Part shown: positions 1-10,982 of the stretch, in pieces | How positions within the stretch are numbered: the first letter of the stretch is position 1 | Layout: each line of letters opens with the position of its first letter | NCBI GenBank assembly: GCA_031308135.1 | Contig: JAHLJT010008756.1 | Coordinates: forward strand, 78,942,130 to 79,006,129 | DNA: 64,000 nt | Source of the DNA: Acheta domesticus | Taxonomy: Eukaryota > Arthropoda > Insecta > Orthoptera > Gryllidae | Direction of reading: 5' to 3' | Notes under the pieces: model-generated | Databases searched by the model: none | The model's input: only the letters and a program-made list of their open reading frames with translations | Told to the model about the DNA's origin: nothing | Position numbers and translations under genes: made by a program

Positions 1-17
1 TTCACATTTACTTACAG

Positions 18-38
18 ATTCTGCACGTCTCTGAGCAG
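18..38 (+). other. Candidate 21-nt microexon
   Basis: The sequence TTTACTTACAG is directly followed by 21 bases without a stop and then by GTGAGG, giving acceptor and donor signals around a 7-codon segment. The length is a multiple of three. There is no neighbouring exon to test it against, and chance splice-like pairs are common, so this is only a candidate. Confidence 0.15.
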
Positions 39-1354
39 GTGAGGTAATATCGGGAAGCGCCTGCCCACTAAAAATGAAATAGAATGCTCGAGAAGAGCTC
101 ATGCTGTAGATTACGGTGTGAGAAACTTTTCTTTTAGGCCTTCGACCTCAAAAATTTAAGGCCCTAGATCGCCTCATATAGGAGTTATTTAACGATATTG
201 TGACGATACCGAATAGTTAATAGAAGAAAAAAATGATTTTAAACACACGACATAGTAGCCTTTCGCGGGTCTGCGCAGCGCCCCTTTGTGTGCGCGAGGG
301 TCGGACCAATTCGCGCCGGACACGTGCGCGGCGAGGTCCCCTCGCGCTCCCTGTCCGGCAGGGGGCTAGGGTACACGAGAATTATGACCCGATCGGCGCC
401 TCTCTGGCGCCGCCACATCCCCAGGCGACCTGCGCCCCCCCCCCGACGTTAGAGAGAGAGGGTTGAGTGGAATTTTTCCACCGACTTCGGCCAGGAAACG
501 CTTCCGGACATTGGCCGAAATAAAATTAAGACGCAGTTGCCTTTTACCAATAGAGAGGAACCTTTTAAAATTCAAACAAAAATCTTTCCAGAACTTTCGG
601 CAATAAGTAAGGAGAGGGGGGTTACAGAGGCTTCGCGAGATGTGACGAAGTGAAACATAGGAGAGAAGTGAGGAGGACGGTCTTGAGAGTAGGTTCGGGG
701 GGGAGCGAGCACCCTCGTTCGGGTGCAAACGCCGCTGGCGTGGACGCCTCCGAAGTGCGCAGAGCAATCTCGTCCGGTCGCCTGACAAAGACTATCGCTG
801 ATTGTGCGGTGCGATCTTGTGCCGCGCGCGAGTCAAAACTATTCAATTCGGCTTGCGTCACTACGCCCGCGACCGCTGCAGAGCTGTATTTAATGCTGAA
901 GTCTCCGCCTACCATCTCTTCGCCGACGTCGGACACGAGTACCTGCCTCTCGGCCCCCCGGCAAGGAGCCTACCGCCAGCTGTGACCTACTGCCGGCCTT
1001 TCACCGCCGAAGACGGCGCCCTGATGACCTCACCCCGAAGGTCGGGCATCGACCCTGCGGAGTCTCCTGAAAACACGGTCTGTTGTCCCCTTAGACTTTA
1101 GTGAATGACCCGGATCACAGACCTGTGCCTCGTCATAAGCGAGCCGCGCTGTGGCTGTTTTTGAGGATAAACTTCCTAAAGTGTATGTTGCTTCTTCCTC
1201 GGTAAATTGTACTTTCATTTGTATTGTCTTGTAGTAAGTAAGAAAGTTATTTGAGTGAACAGGGAATCTGGGAAAAAAGGGGGGGGATGTCTTTGGGCTT
1301 AAAAGGGAAAGGGTATTAGTAATAGGATTTTTTTTGTATATTTCATCATTTCAG

Positions 1355-1480
1355 TTAATTAAATTTTAATTGTTCCTCAAAACCTCAATGAATTTTATTT
1401 GGTAACAAGTAGCGTCCGTCCATGGGCTCCCATTTCTTGTAGAGAGTCTCTGCGCCTGAGTTAGCCGGCAACTGAATCAG
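1355..1480 (+). other. Candidate non-coding exon
   Basis: A pyrimidine-leaning tract ending in ATTTCAG precedes position 1355, and a strong donor CAG/GTGAGT follows position 1480. The 126 bases between contain stops in several frames, so any exon would be untranslated. This rests on splice-site appearance alone. Confidence 0.15.
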
Positions 1481-1750
1481 GTGAGTGAGAGAAGGGGGGG
1501 ATCTCGATCGCCCGATCGATCCCCGACGTCGCATGCGCTAGGGCCCGCGCGGTAGTGACAATATAGATTCAAAATTCTGCCGAGTGTGTTGCGGGTTGCA
1601 TTTGACGTGAATATTTAGAGTTGTTCTACAGCGCCATGTAGTGGAGTTAAAACAGCATTAACAGTACATAAATCTTCGGGGGGAAATACACGTAGAAGTG
1701 CCAACTTTCATGGAGACAGGTTCAAAGGTGTCAGAGTTTAGCTCATATGG

Positions 1751-1917
1751 AGTGAGAGAGAGGGAGAGAGAGAGGGAGAGAGAGGGAGAGGGAGGGAGAG
1801 AGAGAGGGAGAGAGAGAGGGAGAGAGAGAGGGAGAGAGAGAGGGAGAGAGAGAGGGAGAGAGAGAGGGAGAGAGAGGGAGAGGGAGGGAGAGAGAGGGAG
1901 AGAGAGGGAGAGAGAGA
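1751..1917. repeat. (GA)n/GAGAGAGG minisatellite
   Basis: An almost pure purine tract made of GAGAGAGG and GAGAGG units. It produces open frames of Arg-Glu on one strand and Leu-Ser-Pro on the other; these are repeat artefacts, not genes. A mirror-symmetric purine tract of this kind can adopt triplex (H-DNA) structure. Confidence 0.9.
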
Positions 1918-2414
1918 TTAGTAACATTAGTAACGTATCCAACAGACTGAGTTATTCATTTGATCTGGTTTTGTTCAAATTTTTGACGTAATTTTTCTTT
2001 GCTTTTTGGGCATTTTTAAAACATTTTATTTTATTCATTACTTTTGGCGATGTTTTGGGTCATTAAAATCCGCCCCCATTAGAAACAATCAGGTATGTGG
2101 CATTTCGTATGCAGTGTCTGTACGAAGCGTTTGAGAAAAGGGGGCTGGTAACGGCGCGGGCGCGAAGCAGGTGCGATAACCGCCGCAGCGCTAGGGTCGT
2201 TCCCGCGAGGTCCACGGGCGGGTCGTTCTTCTCGCGCACTTCCGGCGACGCGATTGACCGAGAGAGACCGTGGAAACCGCCGGGGGACCGGAAGGCCAGC
2301 CCCGCGCTGCACTTCGCCTCCGCATAAACCCAAACCGCTTCGGGATTCGATGAGATGGACGAACGACCAGCTCCTTTACGTTCGCAGGCGACTGAACGCT
2401 TTCTCAAACATGGG

Positions 2415-2434
2415 CACACACACACACACACACA
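2415..2434. repeat. (CA)n microsatellite
   Basis: Ten uninterrupted CA dinucleotides within a moderately GC-rich stretch (about 2090-2470) that otherwise holds no recognisable gene. Confidence 0.85.
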
Positions 2435-4876
2435 TCCACCCAACGACAAACCCACACAGCCGCCCAGTGTCATACATATACGTACATACACACATGCATC
2501 GATGGATACATAGGAACGTTCTCAAATACGTATTAACATGCATTATTTTTGTATAAAATGAAAATTACAGTGCATTGGACTTGTTTTCGTTGGAAACATA
2601 TCTTGATGGGTGTTGGAAAAAGTGTGGCTTTGTAATGACGACCAATGTAATAGTAATGTTTTGGAATGTAATGTTTGAAATGTAAAAGCCAGAGAAAATT
2701 CAACGGAAATATCAGAAATACAGAGCTTAGCATTTTGTATTTTACAGATATGTGTTAAATTATGAATCGCTACTCTGTTTGATGATTCGATGTTCCATTC
2801 GTACCATTGGCATTACTATGTTCTGACGATACTGAAAACAACTCACAACCTGATGGCAGATGTCACGACTGACCACGGCTGACACATGCATGGAGATAAT
2901 TCTTCCTTAAAATTGTAATTAATGTAATTGTCAGATTGAATATTAATTTTTGTATTTAAAAATATGGGCTTACATGGATGGTTTTGTAAAGTAGAAATGC
3001 ACGCGATCTTGCCGAATATTTTTAATCTTGAATTCTCTTTCGGTGAGAAAGATCGATATGAATTTTTAGTGCCGCGCTGTCTCGTTGATTTAGTACTTGC
3101 TCTTCTCCGAATCTAACGATATGTTGCGAAAAAGAACTCACCGATGAGCAATGTGATACGTATTAATCAATCAGATCTATGGACAGTATTATTCATTGAA
3201 ATGTTTTTCTTTGAGTATGATGTACTGGCTCTCAATAACATTGAAATCTAAAAAAAACTTGGAAATCAACGTGATATACTCGTACATTCAACTCAGTCAA
3301 TGTGTATCACTTCTCTATACTTCGTCACCGTTTTAATTATTATAGAAAAATATGTAAATTTGTTTACAAATTCAAACATACAAAATTGTAAACGCATTAA
3401 ACTTTCACAATAGAAAAAGAGACGTCCTGTTCTTCTACATAAGTAATAAAAAAGGTTTTATTGAAACAAAAATTAATACAGTTACGCAGTGAAACATAAC
3501 TTGGCCTGAATGACATAAAATATACATTTTTCAAGTAAATAATTGAGTTTTTTAATTTTCGACTATTTCTATATTTTCTTTAAATAGAAATTTCTAAACA
3601 AGTACACGCGAGTATGCGCACGCCTATGTAAGTAATAAGCATTGCCACAAAAAGGTCGGATAATTTACAAAAAGTTAAAAGGTGGCTGTTTGAACAAGCA
3701 AGCCATTTATCTATAACCTACTATTACTAGCCCTGGGGAGGTAGTGGTTGCCGGAGGTACGTTGCGCGGAGTCCTTTCTGACCCCTTGAAATTATTTCTT
3801 TATAATATTATATTTAGTAACAAGTAAGTGCGTAATTCATTATTTTAATAATGATCAATCATTTATGAGGCAGTATTAACATAATGCAATATTATAAACA
3901 CACATGCAAATGAGGAATTGAAAAAAATAAAAGGACAACATTATCATTTATCTTTAATTTTTTGTGGTGACTTCATTTATATTTTCATGAATATTTCAAT
4001 GACAAAGGTATCAGAAAATTCAATAAGTTTAATTTTATAACATTGCCTCACACAAAAATAAATAAACAATTGAAAATAGTTCTAAGTCAAACAACACAAC
4101 TTAGAAAAAGTACGAAATTTAAGATGTTTGTATTGGTGTCACAAATATTTATAAATATCTAAAATTTGGAAAGGCACATGTTGCATGTCAACAATTTATT
4201 ACTCTTCTCACTGAACTACATTGTTTACACAAAACATCGCGATGATCATAAATTTGTTTTCTGGATTTAGCACAAAAAGTTTCTTTTTCCTCAAATTATT
4301 CATAATGTCAAATAAATTAACAATACACTTCACGCTAACACATTCTTTCAATGTACCGGCATGACTGAAGCACTGCTGCAAGCCCTTCCAACTGCCGACG
4401 AAAGTGGTGGCGCGAGGTGAGACAAATCATTTTGCACGATGGATTGACTGTTATCGCTCTTTAAGGAACCCGTTGCGCTGACGCGAAGTGCTTGTATCTT
4501 TCAAACAAAGGCTAAAGAATGTGGTGAAAGAAATGTGAAACGGAAAGCTTCTTCTTATTCTTCTCGCAAAATTAGGCAACTGCAGCTAAGCAAAGATACG
4601 TGAGGTCACAAAGGACACCGCGTCACCTCTCTCGGGCTATACATGTATCAATGCTTAAATTATTCCTCTGATTTGCTCGAAAGTAAGGTATTATTGCTTA
4701 TTAATCACATGTTCGTACATTTCGAAAATGGCAGCTTTTAATTAAGGGGCAAATGGATGGGTTTTGATGAAAATTCAGTTCAGGACATTTGATAAAAGGG
4801 ACGTGCTACTCTTTCATCTTCATACATTTTGGAATGGACACGAAAATAATTCCAGGAATTGATGATCGGATTTCCA

Positions 4877-4980
4877 CTATGATATGCATGAGCGAACCTC
4901 AGCAAAGAGGGTACTAGAAGGCTTGACAGCCGCTGCATCATGGAGGAATACATTTCTAGCCTCTCTCATATTACTCACGT
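4877..4980 (-). other. Candidate terminal coding exon
   Basis: On the minus strand an acceptor (TTATTTCCTTTCAG) ends at 4981. It is followed by two bases and then 33 sense codons to a TAG at 4877-4879. The open part has more GC-rich codons than its surroundings and would encode a short peptide beginning Val-Ser-Asn-Met. No partner exon was found and the peptide is not recognised, so this could easily be chance. Confidence 0.18.
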
Positions 4981-5692
4981 CTGAAAGGAAATAATTCTTT
5001 TGACTAACAATTCATTATGACAGAACATAAAAGAGGGATAATGTATTAAGAGGAAGGTTTTTAGATTCAGTGGCATGTAACATTACGTAAACAGACGGAA
5101 TTACAACATAAAACAATGATGTATAGACGTGTTAAAAATGTTTGCTTTTGTACCTCAGTTAGTACTCTTTGATAAATTGAGACAAGTTAAATCTGCTAGA
5201 ATGGATATATGCCAAAAAATGTTAGAATAGAATTTTGGATATCAAAATTAAACCATCTTTAGAAAAAAATGAAACTTGAAATCCGTGTAATGTGTTCCAG
5301 GATTCGTTTATAAAAATGCTTTTTTCAGATCGAATAAATACGAGATTGAAATTCTTGGTTTTGGTTATCGAGTTTATTTACATATTCGAGTACAACTATC
5401 AAACATCTTCCGTACGTTATAGATATTTCTTTTGAACTGTCACAATCAATGCCGTTCCGGAGAACACCAATGAAAAGAATCATGGTGGACCCTGACATCA
5501 ATTGCAAAATAATTGAAAGAAACATATTCAAGAACGAATGTTATATTATTTAGCATTTAGCATTAGCATTATGTTATATTTTTAGGAAAGGTTCGAACTA
5601 TCAGGGAAACGGTAATCAGGGGGTGGAAAAACAACACTAGTTAGTAGTACAAGCGGAGCCTAGTCTGGAGATAAAAATAAATAATTCAATAC

Positions 5693-5802
5693 GTAAGCGA
5701 TAATTAAGTTAATCAGCAAGATAATCAGCATTGCTAATCACTAATATTAATTAGTAAGTTAGTAATAATTATATTAATCAGTAAGCGATAATTAAGTTAA
5801 TC
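5693..5802 (+). repeat. Short direct repeat pair, 22 bp
   Basis: An identical 22-bp sequence starting GTAAGCGATAATTAAG occurs at 5693-5714 and 5781-5802, inside a stretch made of related TTAATCAG/TAGTAA motifs. It looks like a small local duplication rather than a mobile element. Confidence 0.7.
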
Positions 5803-6009
5803 CGAAGTAAATCGATCGGAGAGGCGATGGTGCGGGCGACCTTCTGTGGCGCTGTTTGATTTCAGGGACTGAGGAGGCCAAAGACTGGATGGAGAAGATG
5901 CCCAGGCCTGGATGTAAATAAATAGCTTAGAAAAAAATCTAGTAGCTTAGGATGTACTCGTCTTCTGACGGCAGGTTTTCCCCCTTCAGGGGCTTTTTCC
6001 TTAGCCGTA

Positions 6010-6757
6010 CCTTATAGACCGGGAGCCAGCAAAAAAGTCGACGTACGATCAGCTCAAAGCTAAAACTTTTTGAGATGTTAGCCAATGTTACGAGGAACAA
6101 GGAAACGCAAGTATGGTGGCCTGTAGGTGTCGGCGTTGCGTTGCGCAATTTTTTAAATATGTCGAAAAAAATAGTCCATTGGGGAACGAGTACACAGCTA
6201 ATTCTAGTTGTATATTATTCTTTAGATAGCCAAAGTGTGAGGAGTTGTATGCCATACCGAAGCGCTGTCTCGAACTGTCCGCCATACTGAATTGAAAGTG
6301 TCATTTTTTTTATGCCCGCTTGGATTACGAGCTCAAAGCTATTTTCATGGTCTTATGGTAGAAAATTCTTTTTCATTGGCGATTATGACCACGCCATACC
6401 GTTGCGGCGTCTCTAAGTAGCCGCCATACTGGTTCAAAAATGTCGAATGTCACTAATCGATGCATGATAACACCTGAGACAAATACTTTTCAATTGATTT
6501 TAATGTCTAGAAGGCGAATCTGTAAGTGCCATACCACATGGATGTCTCGAACGTAAGAAACTAACCTGTAAAGTTGTGAAAGGTTTATGTGTGACGTATA
6601 ACAGGTAACGTAAAAAATTACGTAGCGCAACGCCGACACCTACAGGCCGCCATACTTGCGTTTCCTTGTTCCTCATAACACTGGCTACCTTCTCAAAAAG
6701 TTTGAGCTTTGAGCTTATCATACGTCGATTTTCTTCCTGGCTCCCGGTCTTTTATGG
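6010..6757. mobile_element. Fold-back element with ~150-bp inverted repeats
   Basis: Left end (about 6010-6160) and right end (about 6610-6757) are inverted repeats of one another. Both contain GACCGGGAGCCAG, a CTCAAAGCT box, an ACTTTTTGAGA box and a shared run through GAGGAACAAGGAAACGC, GCCTGTAGGTGTC and GGCGTTGCG. The middle holds three variants of a box GCCATACC plus 9-12 bases plus GTCTC(G/T)AA, and two copies of CGCCATACTG. There is no transposase frame. The arrangement fits a non-autonomous fold-back or MITE-type element; I saw no clear target-site duplication. Confidence 0.7.
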
Positions 6758-7261
6758 TCTCCTGTGCGCGGCTTTGATGCGATGAAGAGACCATTAGGGG
6801 TGAAAGTCAGAATTCGAAAGATTAGAATGCGGTAGGATGCAGATATTGTAATGGTTTAAAGGCCTTCAGCCTAGCCACATGCTCTTTTTTAAAGACCTAA
6901 TTTACCATTCGGTGATTAACCAGGTGTCATTATCGTCTATTATATTATTTCAGTAGAAGTTATTAATATCAAGCGGCTCTCACACGGAACCAATCTTTAA
7001 AAAAGAGGTCTCTAAGAAAAAAGAAATTCACGGAGACGTGACGAATTGCACTTCGACTTCAAAAATATGAAGCATTTGTTGAACGTTACGCATCAAAATA
7101 TTTATATCCCCAGACGGAAGCCGTATGCGTGGTTGACTTCGGGTTTGCAGGGCGTCCACATGAGCGAGAACTTGCAGTCACCACCGATGGGTGGCGCTGA
7201 GTGGACGCCTGCGAGCGGACGCTGCCGCCAGCAATCAATAGGCAATCAATCGTTCGGGCGC

Positions 7262-7920
7262 TGGAAGAGAGTGGTGGTGGTGGTGGTAGTTGTGTTGTTG
7301 TGGTGGTGGTTGTGGATGTGGTGATTGTGGTGGTTGTGGTGGTGATGTTGATAATGGTGAGGGTGAGGGTGAGGGTAAGAGTGAGGGTAAGGGTGAGGGT
7401 AAGGGCGAGGGTAAGGGTGAAGGTAAGGGTGAGGGTAAGGGTGATGGCGAGGGCGAGGGCGAGGGCGAGGGTGACGGTGAGGGTGACGGTGAGAGTGACG
7501 GTGAGAGTGACGGTGAGGGTGACGGTGAGGGTGACGGTGACGGTGAGGGTGACGGTGACGGTGAGGGTGACGGTGACGGTGAGGGTGACGGTGACGGTGA
7601 GGGTGACGGTGACGGTGAGGGTGACGGTGACGGTGAGGGTGACGGTGACGGTGAGGGTGACGGTGACGGTGAGGGTGACGGTGACGGTGAGGGTGACGGT
7701 GACGGTGAGGGTGACGGTGACGGTGAGGGTGACGGCGACGGCCACGGTGACGGTGACGGTGATAGCAGGGGTGGAGGTGGCGGTGCGGTGGCGGCGGTGG
7801 CGGTGGCGATGGCGGCCGCGCGGGTGGGGGCGGTGCGGGTGACGCGGACGGGGGCGAACGTGATAGTGGTGGTGGTGGTGGCGATGATGATAGCAACGAC
7901 AGTGGTGGTGACGGTATAGG
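7262..7920 (+). repeat. G-rich minisatellite (GGTGGT, GAGGGT, 18-bp GGTGAC units)
   Basis: Three zones follow one another. 7270-7360 is GGT/GTG-rich. 7360-7470 consists of GGG tracts separated by three bases (GAGGGTAAGGGTGAGGG type). 7525-7740 is about twelve near-perfect 18-bp units of GGTGACGGTGACGGTGAG, ending in GGTGGCGGT-rich DNA. Strong strand asymmetry makes all frames open (Gly-Glu, Val-Arg-Val and, antisense, Thr-Val/His-Pro-Arg), so the 200-280 codon frames here are repeat artefacts. Confidence 0.92.
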
Positions 7921-8246
7921 AGGGGTTGCAATTATTAATATCAAGCGATCAAAGCAGAATCTATTAGTAGGCACTCTGAAACTTGGGATCCCCCTAATTT
8001 TGAGTCGTGGCAAAATCATGACCGATGAAGTGCGTCTCTCGTGTAATTATTGCTAGATGGTAGTAGATGTTACGTTTTGGCGGTTGTGGTGATAATATTG
8101 AGTAGAGTGGTGGTAAAGCCGTTGTGTATGGAGACGGATGTGGTGACTGATGAGTGAAACTTGTGTGATGAAGGCAGTATTTGTGGTGGAGATTGTTTTG
8201 AATGTGGTCAGATGAAAGAGCAGAACTTCAGCCTCACTATTAACAG

Positions 8247-8247
<1 letters not shown>

Positions 8248-8295
<48 letters not shown>
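8248..8295. repeat. (ATT)n microsatellite
   Basis: Sixteen ATT trinucleotides in a row. The poly-Ile and poly-Asn frames across it have no other support. Confidence 0.95.
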
Positions 8296-8619
8296 GGTGG
8301 TAGGAGTGTTAGCGGGGGGAACAATGATGGTTACAGCCATATCAGTGATGAAACTCGTCACTGTCGCGGTACAATGAATGTTTTATTGAAAGTAGTAATC
8401 CAGAGGTTGAAGTTGGTTGAAGGTAGTAGTGTCGAGATGCTTAAGAGAAGCGACGGAGTTGCGAATTTTCTTTGCTCTGCAGCAAGGGTGCGAAATACAA
8501 CAATTATCTCGAATAGATTGAATGACTGTTTTGTGTTTCCGGCCGCATCCACTGCTTCGAGCATTAGTACCGGAATCGCTGAAGCTGCGTTAGATTTCGC
8601 TCTCCAGGTATCTCTCCAC

Positions 8620-8970
8620 GGGTAACACCCCAGCTGGAGCAAGATCTGAGCCCCCGACATGTGTGGTAGTATAAGGTCTGCCGACATGTGTGGTAAAGTT
8701 TGTGAATAAGAAGACAGGATAAGGCAAGGAAGAGGAAGGAAAGACGCGGCCCGTATTCCGTTTGTTAGGGTACTGCTCCGATATTCGTCTTATATCGATA
8801 AAACCACGGAAAGCTAGCCAACGCAGCAGTTGGCCGCTAGAAGCCTGCCCTAGAAAGCGTGTGAACTCATTAAAGCTATGCAGATAGTGTCGAAAATCCT
8901 GTCACCGTTGGGACTCATACACCAAGGCACTGCAGTGCCGTCAATTGATGTCCTGATCCACATCAGCCGG
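8620..8970 (-). mobile_element. SINE-A copy, decayed, minus orientation
   Basis: In reverse complement it carries the SINE-A landmarks: a box B-like run at the tRNA-like head, a GATTTTCGACACTA box, an element around the CTAGCGGCC motif, GGTTTTATCGAT, the AGTACCCTAACAAACGG box and the CTTATCCTGTCTT pyrimidine-rich tail segment. It is diverged and partly truncated compared with the copy at 9725-10262. Confidence 0.65.
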
Positions 8971-9254
8971 TCACACTCTTGGAAACGAATCAGAGGAAAA
9001 AAGGTGCGAGTCCAGAGGGGAGAGGGAGCAACATTAAAGCAAATAAGGAAACGACCGACGAATGCGGAAGTGGGAATAAGTGGCTAACAATGATGCAGAT
9101 GTGTTCAAAATTATTACATTGCTCTATCAATATTTCTACATCTATTGCTCCATTGCAATATTTCTGGTACGGTAGTCAAGTAACGGATTAACAGAGCATG
9201 AAGCCATGATACACATAGTCAACAGTATCTTTAATGCAGTTCAAAATTTTGAAA

Positions 9255-9690
9255 CCGACGGAGGGGGTTGAGGCCATCAACTGATGTCACTTCCTCTGAC
9301 GCGATATCTTAACCGGGAGGTCACTGCCTCTGATGTCATGTGCCTTTCACTAGGAGGTCTTTGGGTTCGAGTCTCGATAGTGGTAGAATTTTCAACACGA
9401 GCTACATAGCTAGGAGAAAATGTTGAAATAGAACCCTAATAAATGGTCCATGGGCCGTGCTCGATCTTTCCTTCAACTTTCTTAACTTATCTTCACCTCT
9501 TATATACATTTATACTTACATGAATTACACTACCTTACATGTCGGGTGACAAGTCGGGAGCCCAGAACTTGTAACATGTAGGTCGACGCCGGATCTCGCC
9601 ATTCAGCGGATGAATGTCACCGCTATCTCCCGCGACGAAATCATACAATACACTTACGGTACTAATAACATGAGCAATTGGCGCTCCCGG
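9255..9690 (+). mobile_element. SINE-A copy, plus orientation, internally deleted
   Basis: It starts with a tRNA-like head (CATCAACTGATGTCA, ACCGGGAGGTCA) and a box B (GGGTTCGAGTCTC), then the ATTTTCAACACGAGC box. It skips the middle AGCGGCCGGCTG segment and continues with TAATAAATGGTCCATGG, GATCTTTCCTTC and the tail GGTCGACGCCGGATCTCGCC to ACTTACGGTACTAAT. The CTCTGA.../GAGGTC head segment is partly repeated within the copy. Confidence 0.75.
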
Positions 9691-9724
9691 AAAAACTAAT
9701 CAGTTCATCAATTAAACTTTTTAC

Positions 9725-10262
9725 AGGGAGAGATGCCTCAGTGCATCAACTGAAGTCCCTGCAGTCCCTCTGACCGGGAGGTCCCAGGTTCGAGTTCCGG
9801 GCGGCGGGATTTTCGACACTAGCTTGTCAGCTAGGTCGAATTCAGTCGCTGGAGGAGAATTCTAGCGGCCGGCTGTTCTGATCAGTAATTTTACGTGGTT
9901 TCTCCGATCAACACCAGGAGAATGCCGAAGCAGAACCCTCACAAACGGGCCACGGACCGCGCGCGATCTTTCCTTCCTCATCATTGTCCTATCGTCACCC
10001 CTTACACACACACTAACATGCACTACACTACCTCACATGCCGGTAGGCCGGTCGGGAGCTTTGAGCTTGTCTTGGCTGGGGCGGTACCCCGCTGGTGAGA
10101 GAGACCTGGTTGGGGAAAACCTCGCTAGTCAACGGTAGGTCGGCGCCGGACCTCGCAATCCAGTGGGAAAATTATCACCGCCACCTCCCGAGGAAAGAAA
10201 TGCACTACACTTACAGGACTAGACCTCTGTAGTTAACGCGCCAGTAATCACGAACAATGAAT
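9725..10262 (+). mobile_element. SINE-A, near full-length tRNA-derived SINE
   Basis: The best copy in the window. Order of parts: a tRNA-like head with CTCTGACCGGGAGGTC and a Pol III box B (GGTTCGAGTTCC); TTTTCGACACTAGC; GGAGGAGAATTCTAGCGG; TTTCTCCGATCAACACC; a CACAAACGGGCCACGGACC box; a C/T/A-rich stretch; CCGGTCGGGAGC; ACCTGGTTGGGGAAAACC; GTAGGTCGGCGCCGG; and a 3' end near ACACTTACAGGACTA. At about 530 bp it is long for a SINE. Such elements are Pol III transcribed and depend on a partner LINE. It lies directly behind another copy in the same orientation. Confidence 0.85.
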
Positions 10263-10309
10263 CAATCAATTATACTTTTGGCGGGAGGAGAGTCGTTCTC
10301 CACCACCCA

Positions 10310-10545
10310 TCATGGCTCGTGCAAGTCGATAACCATAACCGGGAGGGGAAGGTAAGAGATGAGTGCAGCGCAGTTCGCGTCGCCGCGAGCTAAGCGTTGG
10401 TTTCCGCTGGCCCGGCGCTCTCTCCGGTAATAACCGCCCTCCGCAGTTTCCGGTCCCGCCGCCAGGGGCGCCGTCGCACCTGGGGCCCGCGCCATCAGCA
10501 TTCAGTGCAGGCCCCTGCGAATTCGGTACATGGGAACACTGGTAA
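10310..10545. other. Short GC-rich patch, unassigned
   Basis: A GC-rich, CpG-containing stretch between a SINE and AT-rich DNA. Both strands have open frames of about 60 codons with no recognisable product. The stretch may be a remnant of an unrelated insertion or an isolated CpG-rich patch. Confidence 0.35.
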
Positions 10546-10982
10546 TCAACTTAGTTCAAGGGTCGGTTAGGCTGGATAAGCATACTGGACACATACACAC
10601 TATTTTATGTTAAAATATAGAGTATGGGAAAGGCAGAGAAAGAAGAATCAAACGTTCTTTACCTGTTTACTCCTTAAAGATTTTGTTTTTACTTAAAAAA
10701 AACAACTACTATTAAAAAAAATTGTATGCAACTCGATGGGAACCGGTAGTTGTACTTATTCAAATGATTTTATAATCAATTTTTTTAAATTTGAAGTCAC
10801 TTCAACTATCATCAGGAACTTGCAAACATGATTTCCGTCACCATACAACCCATTTAGTTGTGACTTTATTAGGTAAAACTAATTAACTCTTTTAAATTAT
10901 TCCAGAAAATCAGGTTTTAAATTTCATAATACTGATTTGGGATACAGAAATAATGCTTCGTTGTGCGATTCTTTTTTTTAAG

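Larger units (their letters stand above)
1..1560. other. GC/CpG-rich unassigned block
   Basis: The first 1.5 kb is much richer in G, C and CpG than the AT-rich DNA that follows. It holds short open frames on both strands, none starting convincingly with ATG in good context and none recognisable. It could be a promoter-proximal or 5' untranslated region, or an old GC-rich repeat. Possible splice sites within it are listed separately. I assign no product. Confidence 0.4.
2560..5950. other. AT-rich unassigned intergenic or intronic DNA
   Basis: Long AT-rich stretch without any sustained ATG-initiated frame. It contains one weak exon candidate on the minus strand (4877-4980) and one short direct repeat (5693-5802), both listed separately. 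I see no RNA gene, TIR or poly(A)-bounded insertion in it. Confidence 0.5.

Noticed and set aside
5693..5802. CRISPR array or attachment sites
   Set aside because: Only two copies, no regular spacing, AT-rich eukaryotic context.
7360..7470. Telomeric repeat
   Set aside because: The units are GAGGGT and AAGGGT variants, not TTAGG or TTAGGG, and they grade into a GGTGAC minisatellite.
7086..8019. Long open frames (200-280 codons) on both strands over the G-rich tract
   Set aside because: They consist only of repeated Gly-Glu, Val-Arg-Val, Thr-Val or His-Pro-Arg and are open in five or six frames because the repeat unit lacks stops.
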